Assembly: GCA_031269165.1 (NCBI GenBank)
Contig: JAISZQ010000151.1
Location: forward strand, 1 to 8,995
DNA length: 8,995 bases
Origin: Spirochaetaceae bacterium
GTDB taxonomy: Bacteria; Spirochaetota; Spirochaetia; Treponematales; Breznakiellaceae
Direction: 5' to 3'
Under the pieces are notes generated by a model, which worked only from the letters and a program-made list of their open reading frames with translations, made no database searches and was not told the DNA's origin. A program made the translations under genes and the position numbers. Of the stretch, positions 1-6,474 are shown one piece after another (positions within the stretch are counted from its first letter, which is position 1; each line of letters begins with the position of its first letter).

Positions 1-186
1 CTCGATGACCCGGGGGTCGGTCTCAATGTTGTAGACCTCCGCCTTGCTGGCGATCTCGTGAATGTCCAGCGGGGGCATAAACGCCGATCTGAGATAGTAC
101 GGCTTCTTCGCCTCGGGAAGATACGCCGGTACAAACCACGCCATAATCTTGTGGATTATGTCCTTAACCTTGAAATCTAAAGCCAT
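1..186 (-). CDS. 5' fragment of a probable HU-like DNA-binding-domain protein (runs off the window)
   Basis: The first 62 codons of a gene read leftwards are open to the window edge. The start ATG at 186 follows a near-perfect ribosome binding site, AAGGAGG at 199-193, with 6 nt between. The peptide begins MALDFKVKDIIHKIMAW and continues with a PAYLPEAKKPYYLRS stretch. This opening pattern (VK-IIHKI, then an aromatic-rich YLP segment) resembles the N-terminus of the HU-like/DUF4469-type DNA-binding-domain proteins that occur in many copies in Treponema and Bacteroidetes. That assignment rests on remembered family style, not on a search, and the diagnostic part of the protein lies outside the window. 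The gene has its own promoter at 446-418, separated from the upstream transporter operon by palindromic repeats, so it is probably a separate transcription unit. Confidence 0.6.
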   Translation of the reverse strand, partial: MALDFKVKDIIHKIMAWFVPAYLPEAKKPYYLRSAFMPPLDIHEIASKAEVYNIETDPRVIE

Positions 187-411
187 GAGAGGCCTCCTTG
201 TATATGATTTTGGGGCGAGAAGCCCCGGAATGCCGAGAAAAAGCGTGAAAGAGGGAACAGAAAGAGGTGAATAAGGGTCTAAAACGCCCTCGTGGGGGGG
301 AACCCGCGGTAAGGAGGGGGGTCACGAGGAATAGATTCACCACAGACAACACCATTTTTCGCATAACCAGCCTTTCTGATATACCCCGGCACTGCTTGCC
401 GGGCAAGCATG
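187..411 (-). promoter_or_regulatory. Long structured 5' leader with an anti-Shine-Dalgarno segment
   Basis: About 225 nt separate the predicted transcription start (near 411) from the ATG at 186. The RNA would start with a hairpin whose arms are GCTTGCC and GGCAAGC (408-394). It then has a 7-bp stem CCTCGTG/CACGAGG (329-323 with 294-288) enclosing a very C-rich loop, and a hairpin GGGGC-TTCTC-GCCCC (226-212) close to the ribosome binding site. The C-rich loop contains CCTCCTT (317-311), an exact 7-nt complement of the ribosome binding site AAGGAGG (199-193). Pairing of the two could mask translation initiation. I match this to no known riboswitch class. The structures are seen in the sequence; the regulatory role is inference. 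Confidence 0.4.
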
Positions 412-417
412 GGTAAA

Positions 418-446
418 AGCATACCACACACGAAAAAGTTTGTCAA
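418..446 (-). promoter_or_regulatory. Sigma70-type promoter for the left-edge gene
   Basis: On the minus strand there is a perfect -35 box TTGACA (446-441), a 17-nt spacer, and a -10 box TATGCT (423-418). The -10 is preceded by TGG, which gives an extended -10. Transcription would start near 411 and read into the gene starting at 186. Confidence 0.8.
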
Positions 447-498
447 GGGGGGTGGTTTTTCCGTTCGCACGAAGTGCGTGCAGGTTCGTGGCAGGGTC

Positions 499-580
499 GT
501 CATTGCGAGGCGCAAAGCGACGAAGCAATCCAGTCGGGGAAGGCCCTCACACTGGATTGCTTCGCTTCGCTCGCAATGAC
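499..580. repeat. Palindromic element copy 1 (82 bp)
   Basis: It runs from GTCATTGCGAGG to CTCGCAATGAC. The left arm ends in GAAGCAATCCAG and the right arm begins CTGGATTGCTTCG, so the element can fold into a long stem of roughly 29 paired bases with a short loop. The left arm (35 nt) is longer than the right (29 nt), which gives the element a direction. It is MITE-like: non-coding, short, with terminal inverted repeats. The strong hairpin could also help end transcription of the ATPase gene upstream. Confidence 0.85.
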
Positions 581-621
581 GGAGGGCGTTCGTGTTGGTT
601 CGCGCGGTTCGTGGCAGGGTC

Positions 622-701
622 GTCATTGCGAGCCGCGAAGCGGCGAAGCAATCCAGACGAGGGGCGTTCTCTCTGGATTGCTTCGCTGCGCTCGCAATGA
701 C
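622..701. repeat. Palindromic element copy 2 (80 bp)
   Basis: It has the same termini GTCATTGCGAG and CTCGCAATGAC as copy 1. The left arm carries a GCCGCGAAGCGGC variant, and the loop region contains GGCGTTCTCT. It is nearly identical to copy 3. Confidence 0.85.
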
Positions 702-740
702 GGGTTGTTCGTGTTGGTTCGCGCGGTTCGTGGCAGGGTC

Positions 741-820
741 GTCATTGCGAGCCGCGAAGCGGCGAAGCAATCCAGGCGGGAGGCGTTCTCTCTGGATTGC
801 TTCGCTGCGCTCGCAATGAC
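741..820. repeat. Palindromic element copy 3 (80 bp)
   Basis: It is almost the same as copy 2, differing mainly at the start of the loop. It ends only 22 bp beyond the stop codon of the second ATPase gene (843), so on the minus strand it is the first strong hairpin after the operon. No T-run follows, so calling it a classical intrinsic terminator is not justified. Confidence 0.85.
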
Positions 821-842
821 GCCCGCCCAACCCCACGGGCTC

Positions 843-1490
843 TTAGCGGTTTCCCGAGAGGTCTTCGAGGCGGACGATGCGGGTGCAGAGCCTCTGGGCA
901 AGCGCCTCGTTGTGCGTAATGACGAAGAGACCGAGGCGGCGGCGGGCGGCTTCCCGCAGGATCAGTTCTCCTATTTGCGCCTGGGTGATAACGTCAAGCA
1001 TGGCGGTTATCTCGTCGGCCAGCAGAAACCGCGTTCCGGCGCAAAGCGAGCGGGCTATGCAGAAGCGTTGTAATTCTCCGCCTGAAAGTTCGCGGGGAAA
1101 GCGTTCGAGCCACTTTGGTTCTATACCCATGCGCTCTATACCCATGCATTCTATGCCCATGCGCTCGATCACGGACATTGCGGGGCCCTCTATTCCGGCT
1201 TCGGCAAGCACCTGCTTCATGCGCCAGCGCGGATTAACCGCTTCTTCGGGGTGTTGGTAAATGAGTTGTACGGGAGATACGCCGCGCCGGGGAAGCGGCT
1301 TGCCGTCTGCCAGCACAACACCTTCCGTCGCTTTGAGATGACCGGCGAGTATCTTGGCCAGCGTTGACTTGCCGGACCCGCTGGGCGACACAAGGCCCAC
1401 CCGCATACCCTCTTCGAGGCGGAAATCCACGTTCCGAAAAAGCCACCGGTCCCCGTAACGAAAACCGACCTTTCGCGCTTCAAGCGGCAT
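843..1490 (-). CDS. Peptide/nickel-type ABC importer, second ATPase subunit (NikE/DppF-like, short)
   Basis: This is the second of the two ATPases that power the importer, 215 aa. Visible motifs are A-loop Tyr12, Walker A SPSGSGKST (35-43), Q-loop Gln79 within YQHPEEAVNPRW (typical of the Opp/Nik ATPases), signature LSGGE (135-139), Walker B FLLADE with catalytic Glu160, and H-loop His193. The start at 1490 overlaps the preceding ATPase gene by 11 bp, which points to translational coupling. Three things are odd. The first Walker A glycine is Ser35 (codon TCG). An in-frame 15-bp repeat inserts the units ERMGI-ECMGI-ERMGI at 109-123, just before the signature. The protein is shorter than the usual 250-330 aa because it lacks the C-terminal oligopeptide-transporter extension seen in its partner. 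It is otherwise intact and probably functional. Confidence 0.93.
   Translation of the reverse strand: MPLEARKVGFRYGDRWLFRNVDFRLEEGMRVGLVSPSGSGKSTLAKILAGHLKATEGVVLADGKPLPRRGVSPVQLIYQHPEEAVNPRWRMKQVLAEAGIEGPAMSVIERMGIECMGIERMGIEPKWLERFPRELSGGELQRFCIARSLCAGTRFLLADEITAMLDVITQAQIGELILREAARRRLGLFVITHNEALAQRLCTRIVRLEDLSGNR
1119..1170 (-). repeat. In-frame 15-bp tandem repeat (about 3.5 units) inside the ATPase gene
   Basis: Plus-strand units are TTCTATACCCATGCG (1119-1133), CTCTATACCCATGCA (1134-1148) and TTCTATGCCCATGCG (1149-1163), followed by a 7-nt partial unit. Each unit encodes five residues, so copy-number changes keep the reading frame. The encoded stretch lies in the helical subdomain between the Q-loop and the ABC signature. 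Confidence 0.85.
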
Positions 1491-2403
1491 GAATACACCT
1501 CACCGTTCCGCCGCGCAACTCCCGCATGGACGGGACGGCGGCTTCACATTCGGCCGTTCTTCCGGCACAGCGCGGGGCAAAGAGGCAGCCCGAAGGCAGT
1601 TCTCCCGCATAAGGCTGAAAGCCCGGAATCGGCTTAAACCCGTTCTGCGGCAGGGCCTCCCACAACGCTTTGCTATACGGGTGGCGTAACGCTTCCACGC
1701 CGGCGGCAAAATCCCCGGCCCGCGCCGTTTCAAGCGTGGTTCCCGCATAAAACACGGCGAGGCGGTCGGCGATGCCCACGGCAATATCAAGGTCATGGGT
1801 GATGAGGATGACGCTCTTACCCTTATCCGCAAGCGCCCGAAAGCACCGCAAGGCTTCAAGGGCTGAAGGCCCGTCCATGCCGGGAGTCGGCTCGTCCGCG
1901 ATGATCAACGGGGCGCCTGAAATCATCGCGGTAGATGCCAGCACACGCCGGGCCATGCCGCCTGAAAGCTGGAAGGGATAGTACCGTGCCGTTTCCGGTG
2001 CGAGTCCCAGGCGGCTGAAAATCTCTTTCTGCTCCTTACCCCGTTTTTCCTCGCCCGCAACCTGCGAGCCCACAACCATGAGCGGGTCAAGAAAGGTAAC
2101 CGACTGGGGAACGAGGGCAATCTCATGTCCCCGCAGGGTTTCCTGCCGCTGGGCCGTGAGCGTCTCGCCCTTATACCGCATCGTGCCTGAAAGCGAAGCG
2201 TTGGGCGGTAAAAGCCCCATCACCGCATGGGCCAAAAGACTCTTCCCCGATCCGCTGGAACCAGCCACCGCCACAATCTCGCCGGGGAACACGTCCAGAC
2301 TCAAGTTTGAAATGACCGTGAGGTCGCGCTGTTCGAGCGCCGTGTCATACATACGGAACGACACGCTAAGATCGTCAATGTGTAACAATGCCGCTTGTTT
2401 CAT
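1480..2403 (-). CDS. Peptide/nickel-type ABC importer, first ATPase subunit (DppD/NikD-like)
   Basis: This is an ATPase of the oligopeptide/nickel importer family, 307 aa. Motifs in order are Walker A GSSGSGKS (48-55), Q-loop VPQS (Gln100), signature LSGGM (146-150), Walker B LIIADE (Glu171) and H-loop His203. From HPYSKALW (241 on) it carries the C-terminal oligopeptide-transporter domain with four cysteines (273, 279, 286 and 303), including the CLFAPRC motif that in relatives is associated with an iron-sulfur cluster. I chose the ATG at 2403 because AGGAG (2413-2409) sits 5 nt before it. An in-frame GTG at 2409 overlaps that site, and an ATG at 2406 is too close. The gene starts 8 bp after the permease stop codon and overlaps the next ATPase gene by 11 bp. 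Confidence 0.95.
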   Translation of the reverse strand: MKQAALLHIDDLSVSFRMYDTALEQRDLTVISNLSLDVFPGEIVAVAGSSGSGKSLLAHAVMGLLPPNASLSGTMRYKGETLTAQRQETLRGHEIALVPQSVTFLDPLMVVGSQVAGEEKRGKEQKEIFSRLGLAPETARYYPFQLSGGMARRVLASTAMISGAPLIIADEPTPGMDGPSALEALRCFRALADKGKSVILITHDLDIAVGIADRLAVFYAGTTLETARAGDFAAGVEALRHPYSKALWEALPQNGFKPIPGFQPYAGELPSGCLFAPRCAGRTAECEAAVPSMRELRGGTVRCIHAA

Positions 2404-2411
2404 CATCACTC

Positions 2412-3332
2412 CTACTCTTGGGCGCGGTATGGGTCAAGCAGCGTTTTAAGGCATTCGCCCAGTTTGTCGATTAAGAGCACCATGACCACGAGGGCAAGGC
2501 CGGGGAAAAACGCCTGCCACCACATACCGCCTGAGAGGTAGCGCATCGCTTCCGCGAGGATTATGCCGATGGCCGGTTGTTCGGGCGGGAGGCCGAAGCC
2601 GAGGAAGGTGAGGCCCGACTCGTGCATGATGGCATGGGGGAACATCAGGACAAGGCCGATGAAAAACTGGGGCACCACGTGGGGCAGAATATGCCGCGTC
2701 ATGATCCAAAAGGTGGAATGTCCCAGACTGCGGGACACGCTGATAAAATGGTGCGCGCGCGCCTCGAGCGCTTCCCCCCGGATAATCCGCGCAAGCCCCG
2801 TCCAGTGGGTCACCGCGATGCCGACCAAGAGCCCTTTAAGCCCCCGTCCGAGCGCGATGGAAATCAGAATGAGCAGTACCGTGTGGGGAATACTCATGGT
2901 CAGGTCGATAATCCAGTTGACGGCATGGTCGACCCACGTTTTGCCGAGGGCCGCAACCATACCCACCATCAGGGCGATAACGGCCGAAACCGACGAGGCG
3001 ACGATGCCGACATAGAGGCTCAAGGAAAGGCCCTTGATGGTACGGGCAAACATATCCCTCCCCAGCAAATCCGTACCAAAGGGATGCGCCGCCGAGGGCG
3101 GCAGGGCCTTCTGTGAGAAGTCCGCCTGAATCAGGGCATCGCTGATGAGCGTCCCCGCGATATTGATCGCAAGGAGCAGCGCAAAAACAAATCCGGCGAT
3201 GATCCCCGTCTTCACCCGCCGGTTGAGGCGGGGTCGGGGGCGCTTGGGTCGATCGAAGGGGTTAAGACGACCTGAGCGTTTGGGCTTGGGGATGGGCGCG
3301 CGGGATGCAAGAGAATCACTTGAATTACTCAT
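2412..3332 (-). CDS. Peptide/nickel-type ABC importer, permease subunit (DppC/NikC-like)
   Basis: This is an inner-membrane channel subunit of 306 aa that pairs with the other permease. It has a basic, proline-rich cytoplasmic N-terminus (about residues 1-40), a first membrane span (GIIAGFVFALLLAINIAG), then the family's HPFGTDLLGRDMFARTIKG segment that precedes the conserved permease core. The core has several more spans. The cytoplasmic EAA loop, which contacts the ATPases, is visible as EALEARAHHFISVSRSLG followed by ILPHV. A GLTFLGFGLPPEQPAIG segment typical of DppC follows near the C-terminus. The start ATG overlaps the upstream permease stop by 4 bp (ATGA), a classic coupling arrangement. 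GGAAGG lies about 12 nt upstream and is a weak site by itself. Confidence 0.96.
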   Translation of the reverse strand: MSNSSDSLASRAPIPKPKRSGRLNPFDRPKRPRPRLNRRVKTGIIAGFVFALLLAINIAGTLISDALIQADFSQKALPPSAAHPFGTDLLGRDMFARTIKGLSLSLYVGIVASSVSAVIALMVGMVAALGKTWVDHAVNWIIDLTMSIPHTVLLILISIALGRGLKGLLVGIAVTHWTGLARIIRGEALEARAHHFISVSRSLGHSTFWIMTRHILPHVVPQFFIGLVLMFPHAIMHESGLTFLGFGLPPEQPAIGIILAEAMRYLSGGMWWQAFFPGLALVVMVLLIDKLGECLKTLLDPYRAQE

Positions 3333-4375
3333 TGATAATGATAACCTTCCCGTATTTTCGGATTGATAATGCCGTAGAGTATGTTGGCGGTCATATTGCC
3401 CGCAAACACAAACAGCGTGGAAAAGAGCGTGATGCCCAGAAACAACGGTATGTCGGTTGCCGCCGAAGAGGTCGCCGCCGCGCCGAGGCCCGGGTATGAG
3501 AAAATGTTTTCCGCGATTACCGAGCCGCCAAAGAGTTCGCTAAACGAGCCGAACTGCATGGTTACCACCGGGATAAGGATGTTACGCAAGCCGTGACGGC
3601 GCAGAATACTCGCGGGTTTCTCGCCACGGGCTTTGGCGAACAGAACATAGTCGCTTTCCAGAACGTCAACCAGTTTTTCCCTCGTGTGGAGGGCTACGTT
3701 TGCAAAAGAAAGAAAGCTCAACGTAAGGGCGGGCAGCACGAGGTGATGCAGCCGTTGCAACAGCGTTACCTCATCCGCGGGAACGCCCGCCGGAACGGCC
3801 ATGCCGAAAGGAAACCAGCCCAGCCATGCGGAAAACACCATGAGGAACACGAGCCCTATCCAGAACGTCGGGACCGCGCACATGACCAGGCACACCCGCT
3901 TGACGACGCGGTCAAGCAGCCTGCCGTGAAACATCCCCATGAGGCAGCCCATCCCGAAGCCGAAGATACCGGTAAGCGTCCACGCCGCCGCCATGAGCGC
4001 GAGGGATGCCCCGAAGCGAACACCGATGATTTCCGCGACGGGCCGCCTGAATGTCTTTGACATACCGAGGTCGCCGTGAAGGATGGCGCTGATCCACGTC
4101 CCATAACGGGCTAAAGGCGGCTCGTTAAGGCCCCAGTATGCTTCCATGCGCGCAATATTCTCCTCCGAGACACCGGGGTTTGCGAGGACGTACTGCTGGA
4201 GGGGGTCGATCGGGGAAGCCGAGACCAGCATAAAGCTGACCATGCTTGCCGCGAACAACAGGGTAACGCCCCGCAACGCGTATACCGCGCTCTGTTTCAG
4301 AACACGGCACCAGCCGCCTGAAAACGGGGCCGGTTTGTGTGCGCTACGGGGCTTCAAGGCGGCGTTTATTCCCAT
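3329..4375 (-). CDS. Peptide/nickel-type ABC importer, permease subunit (DppB/NikB-like)
   Basis: This is the first channel subunit, 348 aa from the chosen start. It has an N-terminal span (about YALRGVTLLFAASMVSFML), the SASPIDP motif, a periplasmic segment with the family motif LNEPPLARYGTWISAILHGDLG, then the permease core. The EAA loop is visible as ESDYVLFAKARGEKPASILRRHGLRN, and FSYPGLG sits in the usual place near the last spans. An upstream in-frame ATG at 4408 would add 11 residues. I prefer 4375 (MGINAAL) because it overlaps the binding-protein gene by only 10 bp and a GGGATTGGAA stretch precedes it. The upstream start cannot be excluded. Confidence 0.95.
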   Translation of the reverse strand: MGINAALKPRSAHKPAPFSGGWCRVLKQSAVYALRGVTLLFAASMVSFMLVSASPIDPLQQYVLANPGVSEENIARMEAYWGLNEPPLARYGTWISAILHGDLGMSKTFRRPVAEIIGVRFGASLALMAAAWTLTGIFGFGMGCLMGMFHGRLLDRVVKRVCLVMCAVPTFWIGLVFLMVFSAWLGWFPFGMAVPAGVPADEVTLLQRLHHLVLPALTLSFLSFANVALHTREKLVDVLESDYVLFAKARGEKPASILRRHGLRNILIPVVTMQFGSFSELFGGSVIAENIFSYPGLGAAATSSAATDIPLFLGITLFSTLFVFAGNMTANILYGIINPKIREGYHYQ

Positions 4376-5982
4376 TTCCAATCCCGCAGATTCGCCACGA
4401 GCGGCCACGCGTCGCCGTGGGCGTGTATTTTCTGTTTGCCGGTATTGAGTCCTGTGCGCACCCAGTAGAGGTGGTCTTTGTTAATGAGAAACACATAGGG
4501 CGCCTCCCCCTTCATGGACGTGCCGGTGCTTCCGTCCCACTGGGCTTGCCGCCAGAAGGGAATGGACGCTTCGATGCTTACGGCGTTTAGGGCCTGGTCG
4601 AGATAGCGGTCGACCGTCGTGTTCCGAAAGTTTTCAGGATTGTACCAGTCGTTCCGGCCCGCATTGGACGAATGAAAGAGCAGATAACTCGTGCGCGGGT
4701 TGGACGACCCCCAGGCGAGTATCATCGGCTCTGAGAACATACGCGGCAAAAGGTCGGAACTGCCGACCCCTTCCACGCGTATTTCGATGCCCAATTGGGC
4801 CTTCGCCTGATTCGCCGCCGACATGGCCACCGCCTGCCGCACGGAATCTCCGGCAAAATAGAGCAGGGGAAACGATGCCCGCGTCCCGTTCTTTTCCCGT
4901 ATGCCGTCCCCGTCGGCATCAATCCAGCCGGCCTTGTCCAGTAAACTTTTGGCGTAGGCAACATCGGTTTGAATCACGCTTTCGGGATTCCACCAGGGCA
5001 TACCGTCGTTTTCCGAATAGGCAGGGCTCGCAAACCCGTTCAGGGCATCGTCGCACAATTGGCGGCGGTCAAGCCCGTAGGCAAGCGCCTTGCGCACGGC
5101 GCTATCGGCGGTCACGTTGTTCCCTATAGGGTAGCCATCGGCGGTCACGTTTCCCGCTACGGGAACCACCGGCATGGCTATCCCCATGTTGTCTACCGAC
5201 GCTTCCCGCAAAAGACGGTAGCCGGGGATTTTCGTAACCGCCGCCGTTACCGCCGAGGTCATCGTGATGTCTACCTGCCCGGATCGCGCCGCCATGAGAC
5301 GGGTATCCTCGTCGGCCATTTTCAGGAACACGACCCGCTTTATGGCAGGCACCGTTCTATAGTAACCGGTGTTCGCCTCAAGGATAAACTGCTGATCCAC
5401 ATCGTGCTGTACGAGCTTGAACGGCCCGGAGCCTACGGGGTGCAACCCGAAATCCGCGTTGTAAAGATGTTCGGGCACGATCCCTATCTGGGTAACGGTC
5501 AGCATGAAAACCGACTGAGGCTTTGTCAGTTTGATGACAACCGTATCATTCCCCGAAACCGTACAGCTTTGCATGACCGACAAATCAATGGACGTGGCGT
5601 TTTGCTTGATGGTGTTATAGGTAAACGCCACATCGGAAGCCTTAACCTGCGTGCCATCGGTAAAACGCGCATCGGCGCGTATCGTGAACGTCAGGGTGAG
5701 GGCGTCGGCGCTCACCGTATACGCGCGTGCAAGGTCCGGCACGATATTCATCGCCACGTCCGTTTCGACCAGCGTGCTGAAAATGAGCTGCCCGTTCGTG
5801 CCAAAGCCCTGAAGCGGGTCATAATGCGCCGGAATACTTGAAAACCCGATAATCACCTCGTTCTTTGCCGCACCCCCGGCGCCACCCGCCCCGCTTTTCG
5901 CCCTGTTCCCTCCCGCCGGAAGATAACCCGAAACCGCCAGCGCCAAAGCCGCCGCCAACACCGCCTTACCATACCTTCTCAT
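4366..5982 (-). CDS. Peptide/nickel-type ABC importer, solute-binding protein (SBP_bac_5 family)
   Basis: This is the extracytoplasmic receptor of the importer, 538 aa, a typical length for family 5 binding proteins. A basic start (MRRYGK) and a hydrophobic stretch (about 7-18) form a signal peptide. Family features include a SIPAHYDPLQGF opening, the LTFTIRADARFTDGTQVKASDVAFTYN block (95-123), GSGPFKL (184-190) and a DADGDGIRE loop (355-363) resembling a calcium-binding loop, common in these proteins. The lipobox region reads AVSGY at 16-20: Tyr20 (TAT) stands where a lipoprotein would have Cys, so the protein may be soluble and not lipid-anchored. The ATG at 5982 is chosen because AGGAG lies 5 nt upstream; the frame stays open to 6120 but without signal-peptide sense. 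The substrate (peptide, nickel or other) cannot be read from the sequence. Confidence 0.95.
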   Translation of the reverse strand: MRRYGKAVLAAALALAVSGYLPAGGNRAKSGAGGAGGAAKNEVIIGFSSIPAHYDPLQGFGTNGQLIFSTLVETDVAMNIVPDLARAYTVSADALTLTFTIRADARFTDGTQVKASDVAFTYNTIKQNATSIDLSVMQSCTVSGNDTVVIKLTKPQSVFMLTVTQIGIVPEHLYNADFGLHPVGSGPFKLVQHDVDQQFILEANTGYYRTVPAIKRVVFLKMADEDTRLMAARSGQVDITMTSAVTAAVTKIPGYRLLREASVDNMGIAMPVVPVAGNVTADGYPIGNNVTADSAVRKALAYGLDRRQLCDDALNGFASPAYSENDGMPWWNPESVIQTDVAYAKSLLDKAGWIDADGDGIREKNGTRASFPLLYFAGDSVRQAVAMSAANQAKAQLGIEIRVEGVGSSDLLPRMFSEPMILAWGSSNPRTSYLLFHSSNAGRNDWYNPENFRNTTVDRYLDQALNAVSIEASIPFWRQAQWDGSTGTSMKGEAPYVFLINKDHLYWVRTGLNTGKQKIHAHGDAWPLVANLRDWKWE

Positions 5983-6012
5983 AATAACTCCTATAATAAT
6001 AAAAATAGTAAC

Positions 6013-6049
6013 CGTATCCTTGGATACGCCGTATCCTTTTAAGGATACG
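6013..6049 (-). promoter_or_regulatory. Tandem GTATCC/GGATAC hairpins just upstream of the binding-protein start
   Basis: Two inverted repeats lie side by side: arms CGTATCC/GGATACG at 6013-6028 and CGTATCCTT/AAGGATACG at 6030-6049. The inner arms are also complementary to each other, as are the outer arms, so two small hairpins or one nested longer hairpin could form. They sit about 20 nt upstream of the ribosome binding site, and an AT-rich stretch separates them. The role is unknown: mRNA stability, control of initiation, or an operator are all possible. Confidence 0.5.
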
Positions 6050-6086
6050 CCGTTTCCCGTGCCTTCCGGCAAAACCCTCAAGACAT

Positions 6087-6107
6087 AAAAAAAACCATGC
6101 CGGCATG
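6087..6107 (-). terminator. Possible attenuator: CATGCCGGCATG palindrome followed by eight T
   Basis: On the minus strand a perfect 12-nt palindrome (6107-6096) is followed by one G and a run of eight T (6094-6087). It lies in the leader of the transporter operon, between its promoter and the first gene. A palindrome with no spacer makes only a short stem (4 bp with a CCGG loop), so termination would be weak unless upstream sequence joins the stem. Confidence 0.3.
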
Positions 6108-6128
6108 AAATCCGTTTCAACGGCTTTC

Positions 6129-6313
6129 ATAACCTTCATGGTTATCAAATAGACGGCTTGTAGTAATAACATGAAAACCGGACGCATTCTCAAACGCGCC
6201 CTTAGGGACACTGCACCGGGGCATTCTCTTGGCGCAAAGCCCATAAGCGCATCCCGCACTATAGACCCAGCCGAAAACGTCTGTTCGCAGACAAAACCGG
6301 CCTTCATGGCCGG
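6129..6313 (-). promoter_or_regulatory. Structured 5' leader of the transporter operon
   Basis: The leader from the predicted start near 6326 to the ATG at 5982 is about 345 nt. Besides the elements listed separately, it holds CCGGCC-ATGAA-GGCCGG followed by TTTT (6313-6297), GTCTG-CGAA-CAGAC directly after it (6292-6279), and ATAACC-ATGAA-GGTTAT (6145-6129). Two hairpins with different arms share the loop ATGAA. An open frame crosses the leader (6349-5966), but its start codon lies upstream of the predicted transcription start and it has no ribosome binding site. I do not recognise a riboswitch consensus here. Confidence 0.4.
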
Positions 6314-6332
6314 AAGCATAACAACAGGGTAT

Positions 6333-6362
6333 ATGCTACCGCAAGCCACATACTTTTGTCAA
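6333..6362 (-). promoter_or_regulatory. Promoter of the transporter operon
   Basis: A perfect -35 box TTGACA (6362-6357) is followed, after 18 nt, by TAGCAT (6338-6333), a 4 of 6 match to the -10 consensus. Its bases resemble the left-edge gene's promoter (both contain GGTA...ACCC around the -10). It is the only good -35 found between the lipoprotein gene and the operon, and it directly abuts the 23-bp repeat array. Confidence 0.6.
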
Positions 6363-6383
6363 GGCCGCTTCAACAGGGCACCG

Positions 6384-6474
6384 TCTGCTGGCCAGCAGCG
6401 TCACCCACTGCTGGCCAGCAGGGCGAAATCTGCTGGTCGGCAGGGCAACTTCTGCTGGCCCCTCGTGGGGCATC
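6384..6474. repeat. 23-bp dyad array, left part (four units of 22-24 bp)
   Basis: Units start at 6384, 6407, 6429 and 6451. The first two contain the perfect 14-nt palindrome CTGCTGGCCAGCAG. The third has CTGCTGGTCGGCAG. The fourth keeps CTGCTGGCC, but its right side instead makes a separate hairpin GCCCC-TCGT-GGGGC. Short variable tails (for example CGTCACCC and GGGCGAAA) separate the dyads. Spacing and the TGGCC centre match the main array at 6714-7046. Confidence 0.8.

Larger units (their letters stand above)
483..820. repeat. Three tandem ~120-bp units, each a GTTCGTGGCAGGGTC flank plus a palindromic element
   Basis: The flank GGTTCGTGGCAGGGTC occurs at about 483, 606 and 725, each time directly before a palindromic element (499-580, 622-701, 741-820). 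The longer spacer TTCGTGTTGGTTCGCGCGG is also shared before the second and third copies. The period is 123 then 119 bp. Because flank and element repeat together, the cluster arose by tandem duplication of a segment, not by three independent insertions. It occupies most of the space between the transporter stop codon at 843 and the promoter at 446. I see no gene here: apparent reading frames with RSEAIQ or GLLRFARND are typical false translations of this repeat. Confidence 0.85.

Noticed and set aside
820..842. GCCCG...CGGGC hairpin after the last ATPase gene as an intrinsic terminator
   Set aside because: The stem is short and no T-run follows. The palindromic elements beyond it are stronger but also lack T-runs.
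474..1073. Plus-strand 199-aa frame across the left repeat cluster, and similar frames at 279-836, 440-819 and 592-901
   Set aside because: They are translations of the palindromic elements (RSEAIQ, GLLRFARND and similar) and of the antisense of the ATPase gene, with no ribosome binding site or domain.
4969..5841. 290-aa plus-strand frame opposite the binding-protein gene
   Set aside because: It is an antisense shadow of a clear SBP_bac_5 gene, with no start signal and no recognisable domain.
5966..6349. 127-aa minus-strand frame in the transporter leader
   Set aside because: Its start codon precedes the predicted transcription start, there is no ribosome binding site, and the composition looks like non-coding leader.
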